Below, piece after piece: positions 42,296 through 50,517 of a DNA stretch of 64,000 nucleotides. The notes under the pieces were generated by a model. That model searched no databases and was not told where the DNA came from. It saw only the letters and a program-made list of their open reading frames with translations. Origin of the DNA: Paenibacillus durus ATCC 35681. Lineage in GTDB: Bacteria; Bacillota; Bacilli; Paenibacillales; Paenibacillaceae. The position numbers and the translations under genes are program-made. The stretch's first letter is position 1, and every line of letters begins with the position of its first letter. The stretch lies in contig NZ_CP011114.1 in assembly GCF_000993825.1 (NCBI RefSeq), forward strand, positions 248,001 through 312,000, read 5' to 3'.

Positions 42296-42370
42296 CACAG
42301 TAAACGGATGCCCTGTAGTGAAGACTCGGCTTTTTTTCTCAGTGATAACGCGGTATGAAGGAGAGTATCT

Positions 42371-43528
42371 ATGACTAACCGGTATGCGCTTAACAAAGGA
42401 GTCTTATCTAGAGAGTTAGTGCTTCTTCTTGCGTTACTTGCTGCGGACAGTATGGACGAGACGGCGGAGCGGGAGCCGGAGATGTTCGCGGATATCGATT
42501 GGAAGCTTGTTGTACAGCTTGCCATGCATCATCGGGTTTATCCATTTTTATACCCCACGATTAGTCGTATGCGTGAAAAAAGGGTGCCATCCGGGGTCGG
42601 AGAATGTCTGCAAAATGAATATCGCCGGAATACGGTCCAAATGCTCCAGCTCGGCGGGGAAATGGGAAATCTCAGCGGGGAGCTTGCCGACCTGAATATA
42701 CGCAATTTATTTCTGAAGGGGCCGGTGCTTGCCCAGGATTTATATGGAGATATATCGCTTCGGACGTCGCGCGACCTTGATTTCATCGTACCAATTGATG
42801 ACCTAACCCGGGCGGAAGCGCTGCTTATCCGCCTTGGATATGTGAAAGAAGAGGAATTCGAGACCATTCTGGGGGATTGGAAATGGAGACAACATCATAC
42901 GACATTCCATCATCCTGTTAACAATATTAAGGTTGAAGTCCACTGGCGATTGAACCCTGCTCCATCCAAGGAGCCGGACTTCGATCAGCTATGGGAACGC
43001 AGGAGGATAAGCAATCACTTTGGCCGGAGCGTCCATTATTTGAGCAAGGAGGATTTGTTCCTGTTTCTGGCGGCCCATGGGGCCAGGCACGGCTGGTCCA
43101 GACTAAGATGGCTGCTGGACATAAAGCAATTGCTGCAGCAGCAGCCGGACCCCGGCGCCTTGACCAGACTTCTTGATCGGTATGATCATGACGACGCCGG
43201 GGGACAGGCCCTCATCTTGGCCGCCGGATTGCTGAATGCGCCGGTTGATCCCGGCCTGTCCGGCTTGGCGGACAGGAAGAAGGCCCAGCGTCTGGCGGAG
43301 CTTGCCATGTTCTATGTGGAGCGCATGGTCAATCTGCATAATCCTCCGCTGCCGCCCGAAGTGGAACGGCATTACCGGTATTATCAGCCGGCGATTTTAT
43401 CGCGGGGGCAGCAGCTTGTGTACGCGCTCGGTTTTCTTTATCCTTATGCGGCGGACGCGAAGACGCTGCCGCTGCCGAAGCGGCTGCATTTTCTTTATTT
43501 CCCTTTGCGGCCCTTTTTATGGGCGTGA
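42371..43528 (+). CDS. nucleotidyltransferase family protein (PF14907-like), copy 2
   Basis: 385 residues, paralogous over its whole length to the protein at 27934. LKGPVLAQDLYGDISLRTSRDLDFIVP carries the D-x-D site; VEVHWRLNPAPSKEPDFDQLWERRRIS, LFLFLAAHGARHGWSRLRWLLDIKQLL and the C-terminal LPLPKRLHFLYFPLRPFLWA are shared. AAGGAGAG precedes ATG 42371. It lies downstream of htpG as a single-gene unit with its own promoter and terminator, 3 kb from the B1/B2-like pair. Confidence 0.8.
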   Translation: MTNRYALNKGVLSRELVLLLALLAADSMDETAEREPEMFADIDWKLVVQLAMHHRVYPFLYPTISRMREKRVPSGVGECLQNEYRRNTVQMLQLGGEMGNLSGELADLNIRNLFLKGPVLAQDLYGDISLRTSRDLDFIVPIDDLTRAEALLIRLGYVKEEEFETILGDWKWRQHHTTFHHPVNNIKVEVHWRLNPAPSKEPDFDQLWERRRISNHFGRSVHYLSKEDLFLFLAAHGARHGWSRLRWLLDIKQLLQQQPDPGALTRLLDRYDHDDAGGQALILAAGLLNAPVDPGLSGLADRKKAQRLAELAMFYVERMVNLHNPPLPPEVERHYRYYQPAILSRGQQLVYALGFLYPYAADAKTLPLPKRLHFLYFPLRPFLWA

Positions 43529-43591
43529 AGAAAAGCATTCAGCGAGGCGAAATGAGGCCAGGCTTACAGCAGCCCTATAGCTTAAGAAAAT

Positions 43592-43624
43592 CCGCATCCG
43601 GCTTGCGCTGGAGCGGTTTTTTTT
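43592..43624 (+). terminator. rho-independent terminator
   Basis: CCGC-A-TCCGGC / GCTGGA-GCGG stem followed by eight T. Between here and 43834 I see only a TGCTATACT extended -10-like element (43646-43654) that may drive the ABC genes; a 39-codon frame at 43689 is not convincing. Confidence 0.7.
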
Positions 43625-43834
43625 GTGCCCAAAACCGAACATATGTGCTATACTTAAGGAAGTTCTGCCGCGAATGGAGGCCCCCTGCATGCTTACTGCG
43701 GCATTGGGTTTTTGTTTCCGTCATATACATCGCTGGACCGAGTGCAAGATCGGCTTGCGGACGGTTAAGCTGTTTCAGCCCCCGTCTTATTATATAGTCA
43801 AGTTCTGAAAAAACGGATTTTTGGAGGGATACCG

Positions 43835-44764
43835 ATGCCGGTGCTTGAAGTGAAAAATTTGAGGAAATCATTCGGCGACGTCAAGGCTGTTCAAGACATC
43901 AGCTTCACCGTGGAAGCGGGAGAAGTCTTTACGATTATCGGGCCGAACGGAGCGGGCAAGACGACAACCCTGGAGATGATCGAAGGGCTTCAGCCGCCGG
44001 ATGCCGGCAGCATTGCTGTTGCGGGACTGTCCTGGAGCAAGGACGAAAGCGCAATCAAGACGCTGATCGGTGTACAGCCGCAATCCAGCGCTTTATTCGA
44101 CCTGCTTACCGCCGAGGAGAATTTGGATTTGTTCGCTTCATTTTATCCCAAACGCAAATCGACCGCCGAGGTGCTGGAGATGATCAATCTGACCGAGCAC
44201 CGGAGCAAGCGGGTTAAATCGCTGTCTGGTGGACAGCGGCAGCGCCTCGCCATCGGACTTGCGATGATCAACGATCCGCAGGTGATTTTTCTCGATGAGC
44301 CGACGACCGGCCTTGATCCCCAGGCGCGCCGCAATATTTGGGATATTATCCTGCGCCTGAAACAGCTTGGCACAACCATCATTTTGACGACCCATTACAT
44401 GGAAGAGGCCGAGAAGCTGAGCGACCGCGTCTGCATCGTCGATCAGGGTACGGTCATCAGCCTTGATACGCCTGCGGCTCTGATCGGCAAACTGACGAAG
44501 GAGCGGGAAGTGCGGCTGTCTTTTTATGATGGGGAAGATGCGGCGGCACAGACCGAAGAAGCGCTGCGCGGCCGTCCGGGTATTGCCCGGATGGAACGGG
44601 AGGGAGCGAATGTAACACTCTGGTCTCCGGAACCGGAACAGGCGCTATATGATCTCCTCGGATTCACCAAGGAGCATGGTTACCGGGTCGAGCATGTATC
44701 CATCCGCGAAATGAGTCTCGAAGATGTCTTTATTGTCTTTACGGGCAAGGAATGGAGGGATTGA
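43835..44764 (+). CDS. ABC transporter ATP-binding protein (ABC-2 exporter type)
   Basis: 309 residues. Walker A IGPNGAGKTTTLEM, Q-loop VQPQSSALF, signature LSGGQRQRLAIGLAM, Walker B VIFLDEPTTGLDP, H-loop TTHYMEEAEKL, then a roughly 90-residue C-terminal extension typical of the drug/lantibiotic/polysaccharide exporter ATPases (CcmA/DrrA group). GGAGGG before the ATG. The partner permease overlaps in operon but is damaged, so the transporter may be non-functional or use another permease. Confidence 0.92.
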   Translation: MPVLEVKNLRKSFGDVKAVQDISFTVEAGEVFTIIGPNGAGKTTTLEMIEGLQPPDAGSIAVAGLSWSKDESAIKTLIGVQPQSSALFDLLTAEENLDLFASFYPKRKSTAEVLEMINLTEHRSKRVKSLSGGQRQRLAIGLAMINDPQVIFLDEPTTGLDPQARRNIWDIILRLKQLGTTIILTTHYMEEAEKLSDRVCIVDQGTVISLDTPAALIGKLTKEREVRLSFYDGEDAAAQTEEALRGRPGIARMEREGANVTLWSPEPEQALYDLLGFTKEHGYRVEHVSIREMSLEDVFIVFTGKEWRD

Positions 44765-44765
44765 T

Positions 44766-45308
44766 ATGAGCACAGGCGCACAGATTATGAAATTATTCGT
44801 TGCTCAACTCAAGACGATGTTCCGTGAGAAGGCGGTCTGGTTTTGGAATTTGTTTTTTCCTGTCATTCTGATGGTGCTGTTCATGGTTATCTTCGGCGGA
44901 GGAGGAGACGGCGGCGACTTCAAGGCGAAGGTAGCGCTGGTAAATCCTGCCCCAAGTGCATCCAGTGATTCGCTTGAAGCCGGACTCCGGAAAATTCCGG
45001 TCTTCGAGTGGAAGTCGGAGCAGGCCGTTGACAGCGCCCAGGCCGACGCCTGGGTCAAAGACAAGGATGTAGACGCGGCCATCGTTCTTCCGGAGAACGG
45101 GAACAGCGGGGATATCAAGCTGAAGCCAGTGACCCAGGTGCTTCCGCTGACCTATTTCGTCGAAGGTATGCGGGACGGCATGGTGTATGGGTCCGGCCTG
45201 TTCAGCTCTTCGTTCTGGTTCGGCATCGGCATCCTCGCCCTTTGGGGCGTGGCGGCATTCTCCATCGGGGCGCTGATTTACCGGAAGGGTAAGGTGGAGG
45301 TGCGGTAG
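44766..45308 (+). pseudogene. ABC-2 type permease with internal deletion
   Basis: 180 residues instead of about 370-380. The first ~125 residues are a normal ABC-2 permease start (cytosolic helix, membrane helix WFWNLFFPVILMVLFMVIFGG, extracytoplasmic part). At about residue 124 (DIKLKPVT) it jumps straight to the very C-terminus (QVLPLTYFVEGMRDG, last membrane helix, GALIYRKGKVEVR). The four central membrane segments are missing while the reading frame is kept. It starts 2 bp after the ATPase stop. Confidence 0.75.
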
Positions 45309-45365
45309 ATTTCGATTAAAGGATTCATAGAATGGACCGCTTTCTTTGTAGCCTCCAGCAGAAAG

Positions 45366-45394
45366 TTGAGTCCCGTGCAAGACTACGCTAAAAT
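45366..45394 (+). promoter_or_regulatory. sigma-A promoter of the HEAT-type gene
   Basis: TTGAGT (45366-45371), 17-bp spacer, TAAAAT (45389-45394), about 40 bp before the start codon. Confidence 0.6.
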
Positions 45395-45435
45395 ATCCCT
45401 ATCACAAAGATTGATCAGAGAAGGGATTGTACAGT

Positions 45436-45873
45436 TTGAATAACGAAGACAAGAACGTTGAACTCCCCGAGAATTATGCTGAATTGAAAAAAGCCGCAGG
45501 ACGCTCCGCCGATTGGCGAGCCCGTCTTGAGGCGGTGGAGGAACTGGGGAAATATCCTCACAGGCAAGTCATTGATATTCTGAAGCGATTGGCTGAAAGC
45601 GATCCGGTATATACCGTACAGGCGGCGGCTTATCGGAAGCTTGAAGCGTTTGGCGAGGCTGTAGCGGCGCCTTCCAAGGACAAGCCCGAGCTGTTCAAAG
45701 GCGTTTCCAAAATTCTGCTGCGCATCAAGAAAAGCCTCCCCCGTGAACATACGTATGAAGAGTTCAAAGAAAAGCTGAAGAAGATGAGAATCGACGTGTA
45801 TGACGCTTATGAAGGTGACAAAGGCGCCGATTTCGACAAGTGGCTGGAGAGCAAGTGGTCTTCGGTAAAATAA
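45436..45873 (+). CDS. small HEAT-repeat-like protein
   Basis: About 145 residues. WRARLEAVEELGKYPHRQVIDILKRLAESDPVYTVQAAAYRKLEAFGE (about residues 24-72) forms two HEAT-like helical hairpins; the C-terminal half (EHTYEEFKEKLKKMRIDVYDAYEG) is a charged helical region. Similar short proteins are annotated as HEAT-repeat domain proteins in Bacilli. TTG 45436 fits the spacing to AAGGG; TTG 45427 is an alternative. Function unknown; probably co-transcribed with the DUF523 gene 25 bp downstream. Confidence 0.65.
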   Translation: MNNEDKNVELPENYAELKKAAGRSADWRARLEAVEELGKYPHRQVIDILKRLAESDPVYTVQAAAYRKLEAFGEAVAAPSKDKPELFKGVSKILLRIKKSLPREHTYEEFKEKLKKMRIDVYDAYEGDKGADFDKWLESKWSSVK

Positions 45874-45898
45874 CGGAGCCTGCAAAGGAGTAAGACCC

Positions 45899-46372
45899 AT
45901 GATCATCGTCAGCTCTTGCCTGGCCGGTGTCGAGTGCCGGTACGACGGTTCACATAATGTAGTGGATAAACTACAGAAATTGGCCCGTGAGAACAAGGCG
46001 GTGCTTGTCTGCCCCGAAGTGTTGGGCGGGTGTTCCACGCCGCGTGAACCGGCCGAAATTGTAGGCGGAACGGGCGAAGATGTCTTAGCCGGGAACGCCA
46101 AGGTGCTCGACCGGTCCGGCAGGGATGTTACCGCGCTCTTCGTCGCGGGCGCCTATAAAGCTCTTGAAACGGCGCGGAAGCACAATGCTTCTCTTATCGT
46201 TTTGAAAGAAAACAGTCCTTCCTGTGGCAGCGGCATGATTTATGACGGCCGGTTTGCAGGCAGCAAGATTCCCGGAGAAGGCGTTACGGCGGCGCTGCTT
46301 AGGCGCGAAGGCTTCAAAGTCATCTCGGAAAAAGAGTTCGCGTCCGGGGAGTTCGACGCCCGATATAACTAA
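45899..46372 (+). CDS. DUF523 family protein
   Basis: 157 residues. Conserved DUF523/YbbK pattern: VSSCLAGVECRYDGSHN at the N-terminus, CPEVLGGCSTPREPAEI, and LKENSPSCGSGMIYDGRFAGSKIPGEGVTAALLRREGF. Several invariant Cys (7, 13, 39, 46 and in SPSCGS) suggest metal or Fe-S binding, but no activity is established. AAAGGAG precedes the ATG. Confidence 0.9.
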   Translation: MIIVSSCLAGVECRYDGSHNVVDKLQKLARENKAVLVCPEVLGGCSTPREPAEIVGGTGEDVLAGNAKVLDRSGRDVTALFVAGAYKALETARKHNASLIVLKENSPSCGSGMIYDGRFAGSKIPGEGVTAALLRREGFKVISEKEFASGEFDARYN

Positions 46373-46389
46373 AAAACGCCCCGGTCATC

Positions 46390-46460
46390 TGAACTGTGAC
46401 CCATAAGAAGGACACTTTGAAAAAGTGACCCTCTTATGGGTCATTTGTATTTTATTCAGA
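46390..46460. repeat. palindromic MITE-like element, copy 1
   Basis: 71 bp starting TGAACTGTGACCCATAAGAA. It folds into a long hairpin: GACCCATAAGA with TCTTATGGGTC, an inner CACTTT with AAAGTG, and a GAAA-type loop. It looks like two IS3-type termini abutting. A second copy in the same orientation lies at 50102-50173. It may also terminate the DUF523 transcript. Confidence 0.75.
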
Positions 46461-46760
46461 CTATTAATTGTTGATCATTCTATAAAATGGAATTGTTTGG
46501 TTGATGATTTACAATATTTGGTGTAAGATGGAATGGAAATTCTGTCGCCCTTGAGGCAGTCCAAAATATAATGACGCTCGCGGTCGCATTTCTTAATCTA
46601 TCCTCAGGCGAAAATCACTTCAATTCTATGCCGGGAGGTGAATTTTTGCAGTGTTAAGTCGACAATCTAAAATACTTTAATAGATTGCAACAAACGATGT
46701 TTTGCCTAATTGAAGTGTTTCTATAAATCTCTTGCAGAGGAGCTTGAGGGAATGATAGAA
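46461..46760. other. AT-rich intergenic region before the cassette
   Basis: 300 bp without a recognisable gene. A TATAAAAT sequence at 46481 could be a -10. GGGAGGTGA at about 46635 precedes a four-codon frame (TTG CAG TGT TAA), possibly the vestige of a lost gene or a leader. Nothing else seen. Confidence 0.4.
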
Positions 46761-47402
46761 ATGTTAACAAGTATAAATAGGCAATATGATTATTTTTTGA
46801 ATGATTTGAAACAAAGAAAGAAAATTAGCATTGGTACTTTGGGTCCGGCTGGAACAAGCAGTGAACAAGCCCTTAAGTATTTGATTACGAATATTAGGAA
46901 GCATACGGATGAAACCGAATTCGAAATCATCTTGAAAAACAACTTCAGCCAGATCTTTGACGATTTGGAAAAAGGGTTCATTAGCTATGCTCTAATCCCT
47001 AGTGCTTATGAACGAATTACTGATTTTTTCTGGAATAATAATTTTGAAAATAACCTGAATTTTATCTTTACAACGCCGGAATACGGTATCGTGTGCAGGG
47101 AGGGCCAATTGATTGATCCTAGCCGCAAGCTCAAAATAGCTTGCTGTTCGCCGGTTCAAAATATCATTGGTTCTTTATCGAACGGCGAACTGAAAGAACA
47201 TAATGTGATCAAAATTTTAACATCCTCTACAACGGAAGCTCTGCTCTGCCTTTTGAATGGAATGGCTGATCTGGCCATAACCAACCAGACTTCTTTTGAC
47301 CTCTATAAGGACCGGGGCATCCAGTTTGTTTACAAGAAGTACAGCGCCCGCATTGTTTGGTCATTATTCAAGCAAAAGGAATTACTTGAAGTTCATTATT
47401 AG
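46761..47402 (+). CDS. prephenate-dehydratase-like domain protein
   Basis: About 213 residues. SIGTLGPAGTSSEQALKYL (about residues 20-40) matches the start of the prephenate dehydratase periplasmic-binding fold, and the rest keeps the two-lobed pattern (FDDLEKGFISYALIPSAYE, YGIVCREGQ). The catalytic T-R-F motif and the ACT domain of true PheA are not seen, so it may bind an aromatic or other small ligand rather than make phenylpyruvate. GAGGGA 9 nt before ATG 46761 favours that start; ATG 46752 or TTG 46710 are alternatives. It begins the four-gene cassette and is AT-rich. Confidence 0.6.
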   Translation: MLTSINRQYDYFLNDLKQRKKISIGTLGPAGTSSEQALKYLITNIRKHTDETEFEIILKNNFSQIFDDLEKGFISYALIPSAYERITDFFWNNNFENNLNFIFTTPEYGIVCREGQLIDPSRKLKIACCSPVQNIIGSLSNGELKEHNVIKILTSSTTEALLCLLNGMADLAITNQTSFDLYKDRGIQFVYKKYSARIVWSLFKQKELLEVHY

Positions 47403-47423
47403 ATTTGAGGTGTGCTACTGGAA

Positions 47424-48374
47424 ATGCACTTAGAGAAGGCTAAACTTGGCGAAAGCAGCTTGAAAATCAAACAACCGCTGGCGAATATAGCGATGTTGAT
47501 TACGGTGGTTCTATGGGGATGTTCGTACATAAGCATCAAAACGGTCGTGGCTGAAATTCCTCCTGTTACCATGGCGCTGATCCGGTTTATGATTACCACG
47601 GTTATCTTGCTCACAGCTTTAAAGAAAGTGGAACCGTCCGCTAAATTAAATAAGCAGGATTTTCCCAAAATGGCGTTGGCCGGTTTATTCGGCATTACAT
47701 TATACTTTATTCTGGAAAACACTGGAATGAAATATACGACCGCCTCGAACGCGTCTTTGATCGCGTCTATTATCCCTATCCTTGCCATTATTCTGGATAT
47801 TCTTATTTTTAAATCGAAAGTATCCGCCCTTCAGATATTGGGCATTATCGGTTCGGTAATCGGGGCTTACCTTACCATCACGGCAAACGGACAAGTTGAC
47901 TTTTCATCCGAAACCTTCATAGGTAATATGTTTGTCGTTTGCGCCATGTTCTCTTGGACCTTTTACACACTATTGAACAAATCATTGCAGAAGAAATATT
48001 CGGGATTATTTTTAATCACCTACCAAACCCTTTTTGGGACTTTGATTTTAGTTCCTCCGTCTTTGTTTGAATATTCCCAGTGGCATGCTTTTTCTTTATC
48101 TGCCTTGGCCAATATTATTTTTTTGGCGGTGTTCTGTTCAGCGGTTTGTTATTTCCTGTATGTTTACGCCCTCAAAAATCTGGATGTGACCATAACGACC
48201 GTTTATCTGAATCTGGTACCTATCGTAGGGGTTATCACCGGCTATATCTTCTTGAGAGAATCCATATTACCGATCCAGCTTTTGGGTGGACTGATCATTC
48301 TTTTAGGTATCATTGTTGTAAATGCCGGCAGCAAAAGAGGAGGACTTAAACATGAAAGTCGCTATCGTGATTGA
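47424..48374 (+). CDS. EamA/DMT-family transporter
   Basis: About 316 residues with ten membrane segments in two EamA repeats: LITVVLWGCSYISIKTVV...P.VTMALIRF and, in the second repeat, SWTFYTLLNKSL... and LNLVPIVGVITGYIFLRESILPIQLLGGLIILLGIIVV. Exporter of metabolites or amino acids in most studied members. The start is uncertain (GTG 47412 or ATG 47424). Overlaps the DUF2000 gene by 23 bp. Confidence 0.88.
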   Translation: MHLEKAKLGESSLKIKQPLANIAMLITVVLWGCSYISIKTVVAEIPPVTMALIRFMITTVILLTALKKVEPSAKLNKQDFPKMALAGLFGITLYFILENTGMKYTTASNASLIASIIPILAIILDILIFKSKVSALQILGIIGSVIGAYLTITANGQVDFSSETFIGNMFVVCAMFSWTFYTLLNKSLQKKYSGLFLITYQTLFGTLILVPPSLFEYSQWHAFSLSALANIIFLAVFCSAVCYFLYVYALKNLDVTITTVYLNLVPIVGVITGYIFLRESILPIQLLGGLIILLGIIVVNAGSKRGGLKHESRYRD

Positions 48375-48759
48375 TAAAGAACTGCCTATAGGCTTTGCAG
48401 CCAATACGGCGGCCGTATTGGGAGTTAGCTTGGGAAATTTGGCTTCGGAGATTATCGGACCCGACGTTAAAGATGCTGACGAACGCATTCATCGGGGGAT
48501 TACATCCAAGAGCATTCCCATACTTGGCGGTACCAAGGAGCAGCTCAAGATTATCCGGGAAAAGCTGAATGGAGAGGAGTTCGCCGATCTGATCTTTGTA
48601 GACTTCAGTCAAATCGCCCAGAAATCATTGGACTATGCCACGTATACCCACAAGCTCCAACAGACACCCGGAGAAGATATCGAGTATTTGGGATGCGCCT
48701 TATATGGACCGGAGAAAAAAATAAAACACTTAACCGGCAGCATCGGCCTGCTGCGTTGA
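48352..48759 (+). CDS. DUF2000 family protein
   Basis: 135 residues. N-terminal KVAIVIDKELPIGFAANTAAVLGVSLG and the later VDFSQIAQ and LGCALYGPEKKIKHLTGSIGLLR segments are typical of DUF2000, a family with a peptidyl-tRNA-hydrolase-II-like fold and no assigned activity. AGAGGAGG 7 nt before ATG 48352. Translationally coupled to the EamA gene and 12 bp from the ferredoxin gene. Confidence 0.82.
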   Translation: MKVAIVIDKELPIGFAANTAAVLGVSLGNLASEIIGPDVKDADERIHRGITSKSIPILGGTKEQLKIIREKLNGEEFADLIFVDFSQIAQKSLDYATYTHKLQQTPGEDIEYLGCALYGPEKKIKHLTGSIGLLR

Positions 48760-48771
48760 GAGGAGCCGGGA

Positions 48772-50058
48772 ATGGGACATATTAATAATATGAAGAAAGA
48801 ATTCGGGGATTTGGCAAAAAGATTAAATGCTAATGTTGTTGGCCTTCCGGAGCCGCAAGAACAAAATTCCTGGAATGGCTGGCACACGATCCTCGAGCTC
48901 CTGTACACTCCCCAAGAAGCGGAAGTTGGAGCTAAGCTTCCCGTTTTCCCCGCTTCGTTAGAGGAAATCTCCCGCCGTTGCGACATGCCTCAAGAGGAAA
49001 TAGAGGTTTTGCTCGATCAGATGGCGGACAAGGGAATTGTGATGGATCTTCGAAATCCCGAAACACAGGAAATTTTCTACTCCCTCTCCCCGCCGGTTGT
49101 CGGTTTTTTCGAACTCACGATGATGAAAATCGGAAAACAGAACGTTTCGAAAAAAGAGCTAGCTATTGCTGTTTCCGCCTATGCCGGTAATAGCGATATT
49201 TTTGTGCGGGAGGTTCATGGTTCCGGAAAAACGGCGCTTGGCAGAGCATTGGTTTATGAGTCCTTTTTGGACCCCGATTCCATGCCTGAAATATATGATT
49301 GGGAAAAAGCTGTTACTGTCATAAAAGAAGCCAAATATATCGCGGTGTCCCAGTGCTACTGCAGGCATACTGCGGAACACCTTGGAAAAAACTGCTCGGC
49401 TCCTATGGAAGTTTGCCTTTCACTGAATGAATACGGGGAATTCGTAATCCGAAGGAATTACGGCAGAGCAATCGATACATCGGAAGCTTTGGAAATTCTA
49501 AGGAAGAGCCGGGAGTATGGATTGGTCCACGTCGTCGATAATGTTAAACAAAAACCCGCATGGATGTGCAATTGCTGCTCCTGTTGTTGTGGCATGATGA
49601 AGGCCATACGGAACTGGGGATTTCCCGCTGTTAATCCAAGTAATTTCTTGCCCTACCAAAGCCAGCATAACTGCGTGGGTTGTCAGCGCTGCGTTAAGAA
49701 ATGTCCGGTTCAAGCCATTTCCTTAAAACGAAAATCTGACAGTCAGCCGTTTCATCAAATCATCATTGATGAGGAGCGCTGCATTGGATGCGGTGTTTGC
49801 GTCTCAACCTGCAACAAAAAAGCATTAGAACTGACAAGGAGGGCAAATAGGCCGTTCGTACCGGAACATGCGGTTGAACTGCTTATTCATCGGGCTATTG
49901 AAAGAGGCAAGTTTGCGGAAATGTTATTGGAAAATGGGGAACAGTGGGGTAATCCGTTCTTCAATGAAGTTCTCCGGACGATTCACACACTGGAGCCGCA
50001 AAAGCAGCAAATGATCAAGTCCCAATTAAACTCCCGTTTCTTTGATTATATTTTATAG
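48772..50058 (+). CDS. multi-cluster 4Fe-4S protein with N-terminal winged-helix-like region
   Basis: 428 residues. The N-terminal ~110 residues resemble a winged helix (FPASLEEISRRCDMPQEEIEVLLDQMADKGIV). The middle has a CYCRH-x7-NCSAPMEVC motif (about residues 199-215) and a very unusual CNCCSCCCGMM run (about 264-274). Two classical [4Fe-4S] motifs follow: CVGCQRCVKKCP (about 298-309) and CIGCGVCVSTCN (about 334-345). At least 17 Cys could hold three or four clusters. It is probably a cytosolic electron carrier or redox sensor. Similar C-x-C-R-H / ferredoxin proteins occur in anaerobes. Last gene of the cassette. Confidence 0.72.
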   Translation: MGHINNMKKEFGDLAKRLNANVVGLPEPQEQNSWNGWHTILELLYTPQEAEVGAKLPVFPASLEEISRRCDMPQEEIEVLLDQMADKGIVMDLRNPETQEIFYSLSPPVVGFFELTMMKIGKQNVSKKELAIAVSAYAGNSDIFVREVHGSGKTALGRALVYESFLDPDSMPEIYDWEKAVTVIKEAKYIAVSQCYCRHTAEHLGKNCSAPMEVCLSLNEYGEFVIRRNYGRAIDTSEALEILRKSREYGLVHVVDNVKQKPAWMCNCCSCCCGMMKAIRNWGFPAVNPSNFLPYQSQHNCVGCQRCVKKCPVQAISLKRKSDSQPFHQIIIDEERCIGCGVCVSTCNKKALELTRRANRPFVPEHAVELLIHRAIERGKFAEMLLENGEQWGNPFFNEVLRTIHTLEPQKQQMIKSQLNSRFFDYIL

Positions 50059-50101
50059 ATGAACCCGCGAAAAGCTATCATTCAGTCCGGCGTCTGAAAA
50101 G

Positions 50102-50173
50102 TGAACTGTGACCCATAAGAAGGACACTTTGAAAAAAGTGACTCTCTTGTGGGTCATTTGTGTTTTAATCAGA
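50102..50173. repeat. palindromic MITE-like element, copy 2
   Basis: 72 bp, same orientation as copy 1 and differing from it at about five positions (for example CTCTTGTGGG for CTCTTATGGG). It lies 44 bp after the ferredoxin stop codon. Confidence 0.75.
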
Positions 50174-50388
50174 GCTACGAGATCATTTATCACACCAGTT
50201 CGGTTAGGGCATACCTTTCTTGTGTAAGGACGGTGCTATAAGATCCTTGACGACTGTGTCGCGGCCACACTGGAACTGTCGCTGGTTGAATGGACGCTTA
50301 GTCGCCTGTTGGAATAGCTTGATGGAACATTCATCCCGAAGCCATTCTTCACTCGGACCAAATTCCGAGCGAAATCAATAATGGAATG
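50174..50388. other. intergenic region without recognisable gene
   Basis: 215 bp between the repeat and the stop of the small minus-strand gene. Short inverted repeats (for example CTCGGA/TCCGAG at about 50354-50371, which could end the minus-strand transcript) but no open frame with a ribosome binding site. Confidence 0.4.
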
Positions 50389-50517
50389 TCATTTATTCGT
50401 ACTGTGCTGCTTATTCTGCAGTTTGAATCCGGCGTTCCCTTTGCCGTGGTGCTTATTTTTCTCGTCTTTCTTCTGGGTATCATGCAATTTTTCCACAAAT
50501 TCATTGGTGCTTTCCAT
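50389..50517 (-). CDS. small hydrophilic protein, DUF4023-like
   Basis: 42 residues: MESTNEFVEKLHDTQKKDEK followed by a Lys/His/Gly/Asn-rich tail. A perfect AAGGAGGAG sits 6 nt before the ATG. The N-terminal M-x-x-T-x-EFVEKLHDTQ pattern fits the short DUF4023 proteins of Bacillus and Paenibacillus, whose role is unknown. A longer plus-strand open frame over the same bases is a shadow. Confidence 0.65.
   Translation of the reverse strand: MESTNEFVEKLHDTQKKDEKNKHHGKGNAGFKLQNKQHSTNK

Noticed and set aside
43689..43808. 39-codon frame before the ABC genes with a GGAGG upstream
   Set aside because: The sequence is not protein-like and the frame overlaps the likely leader; kept as unsupported.
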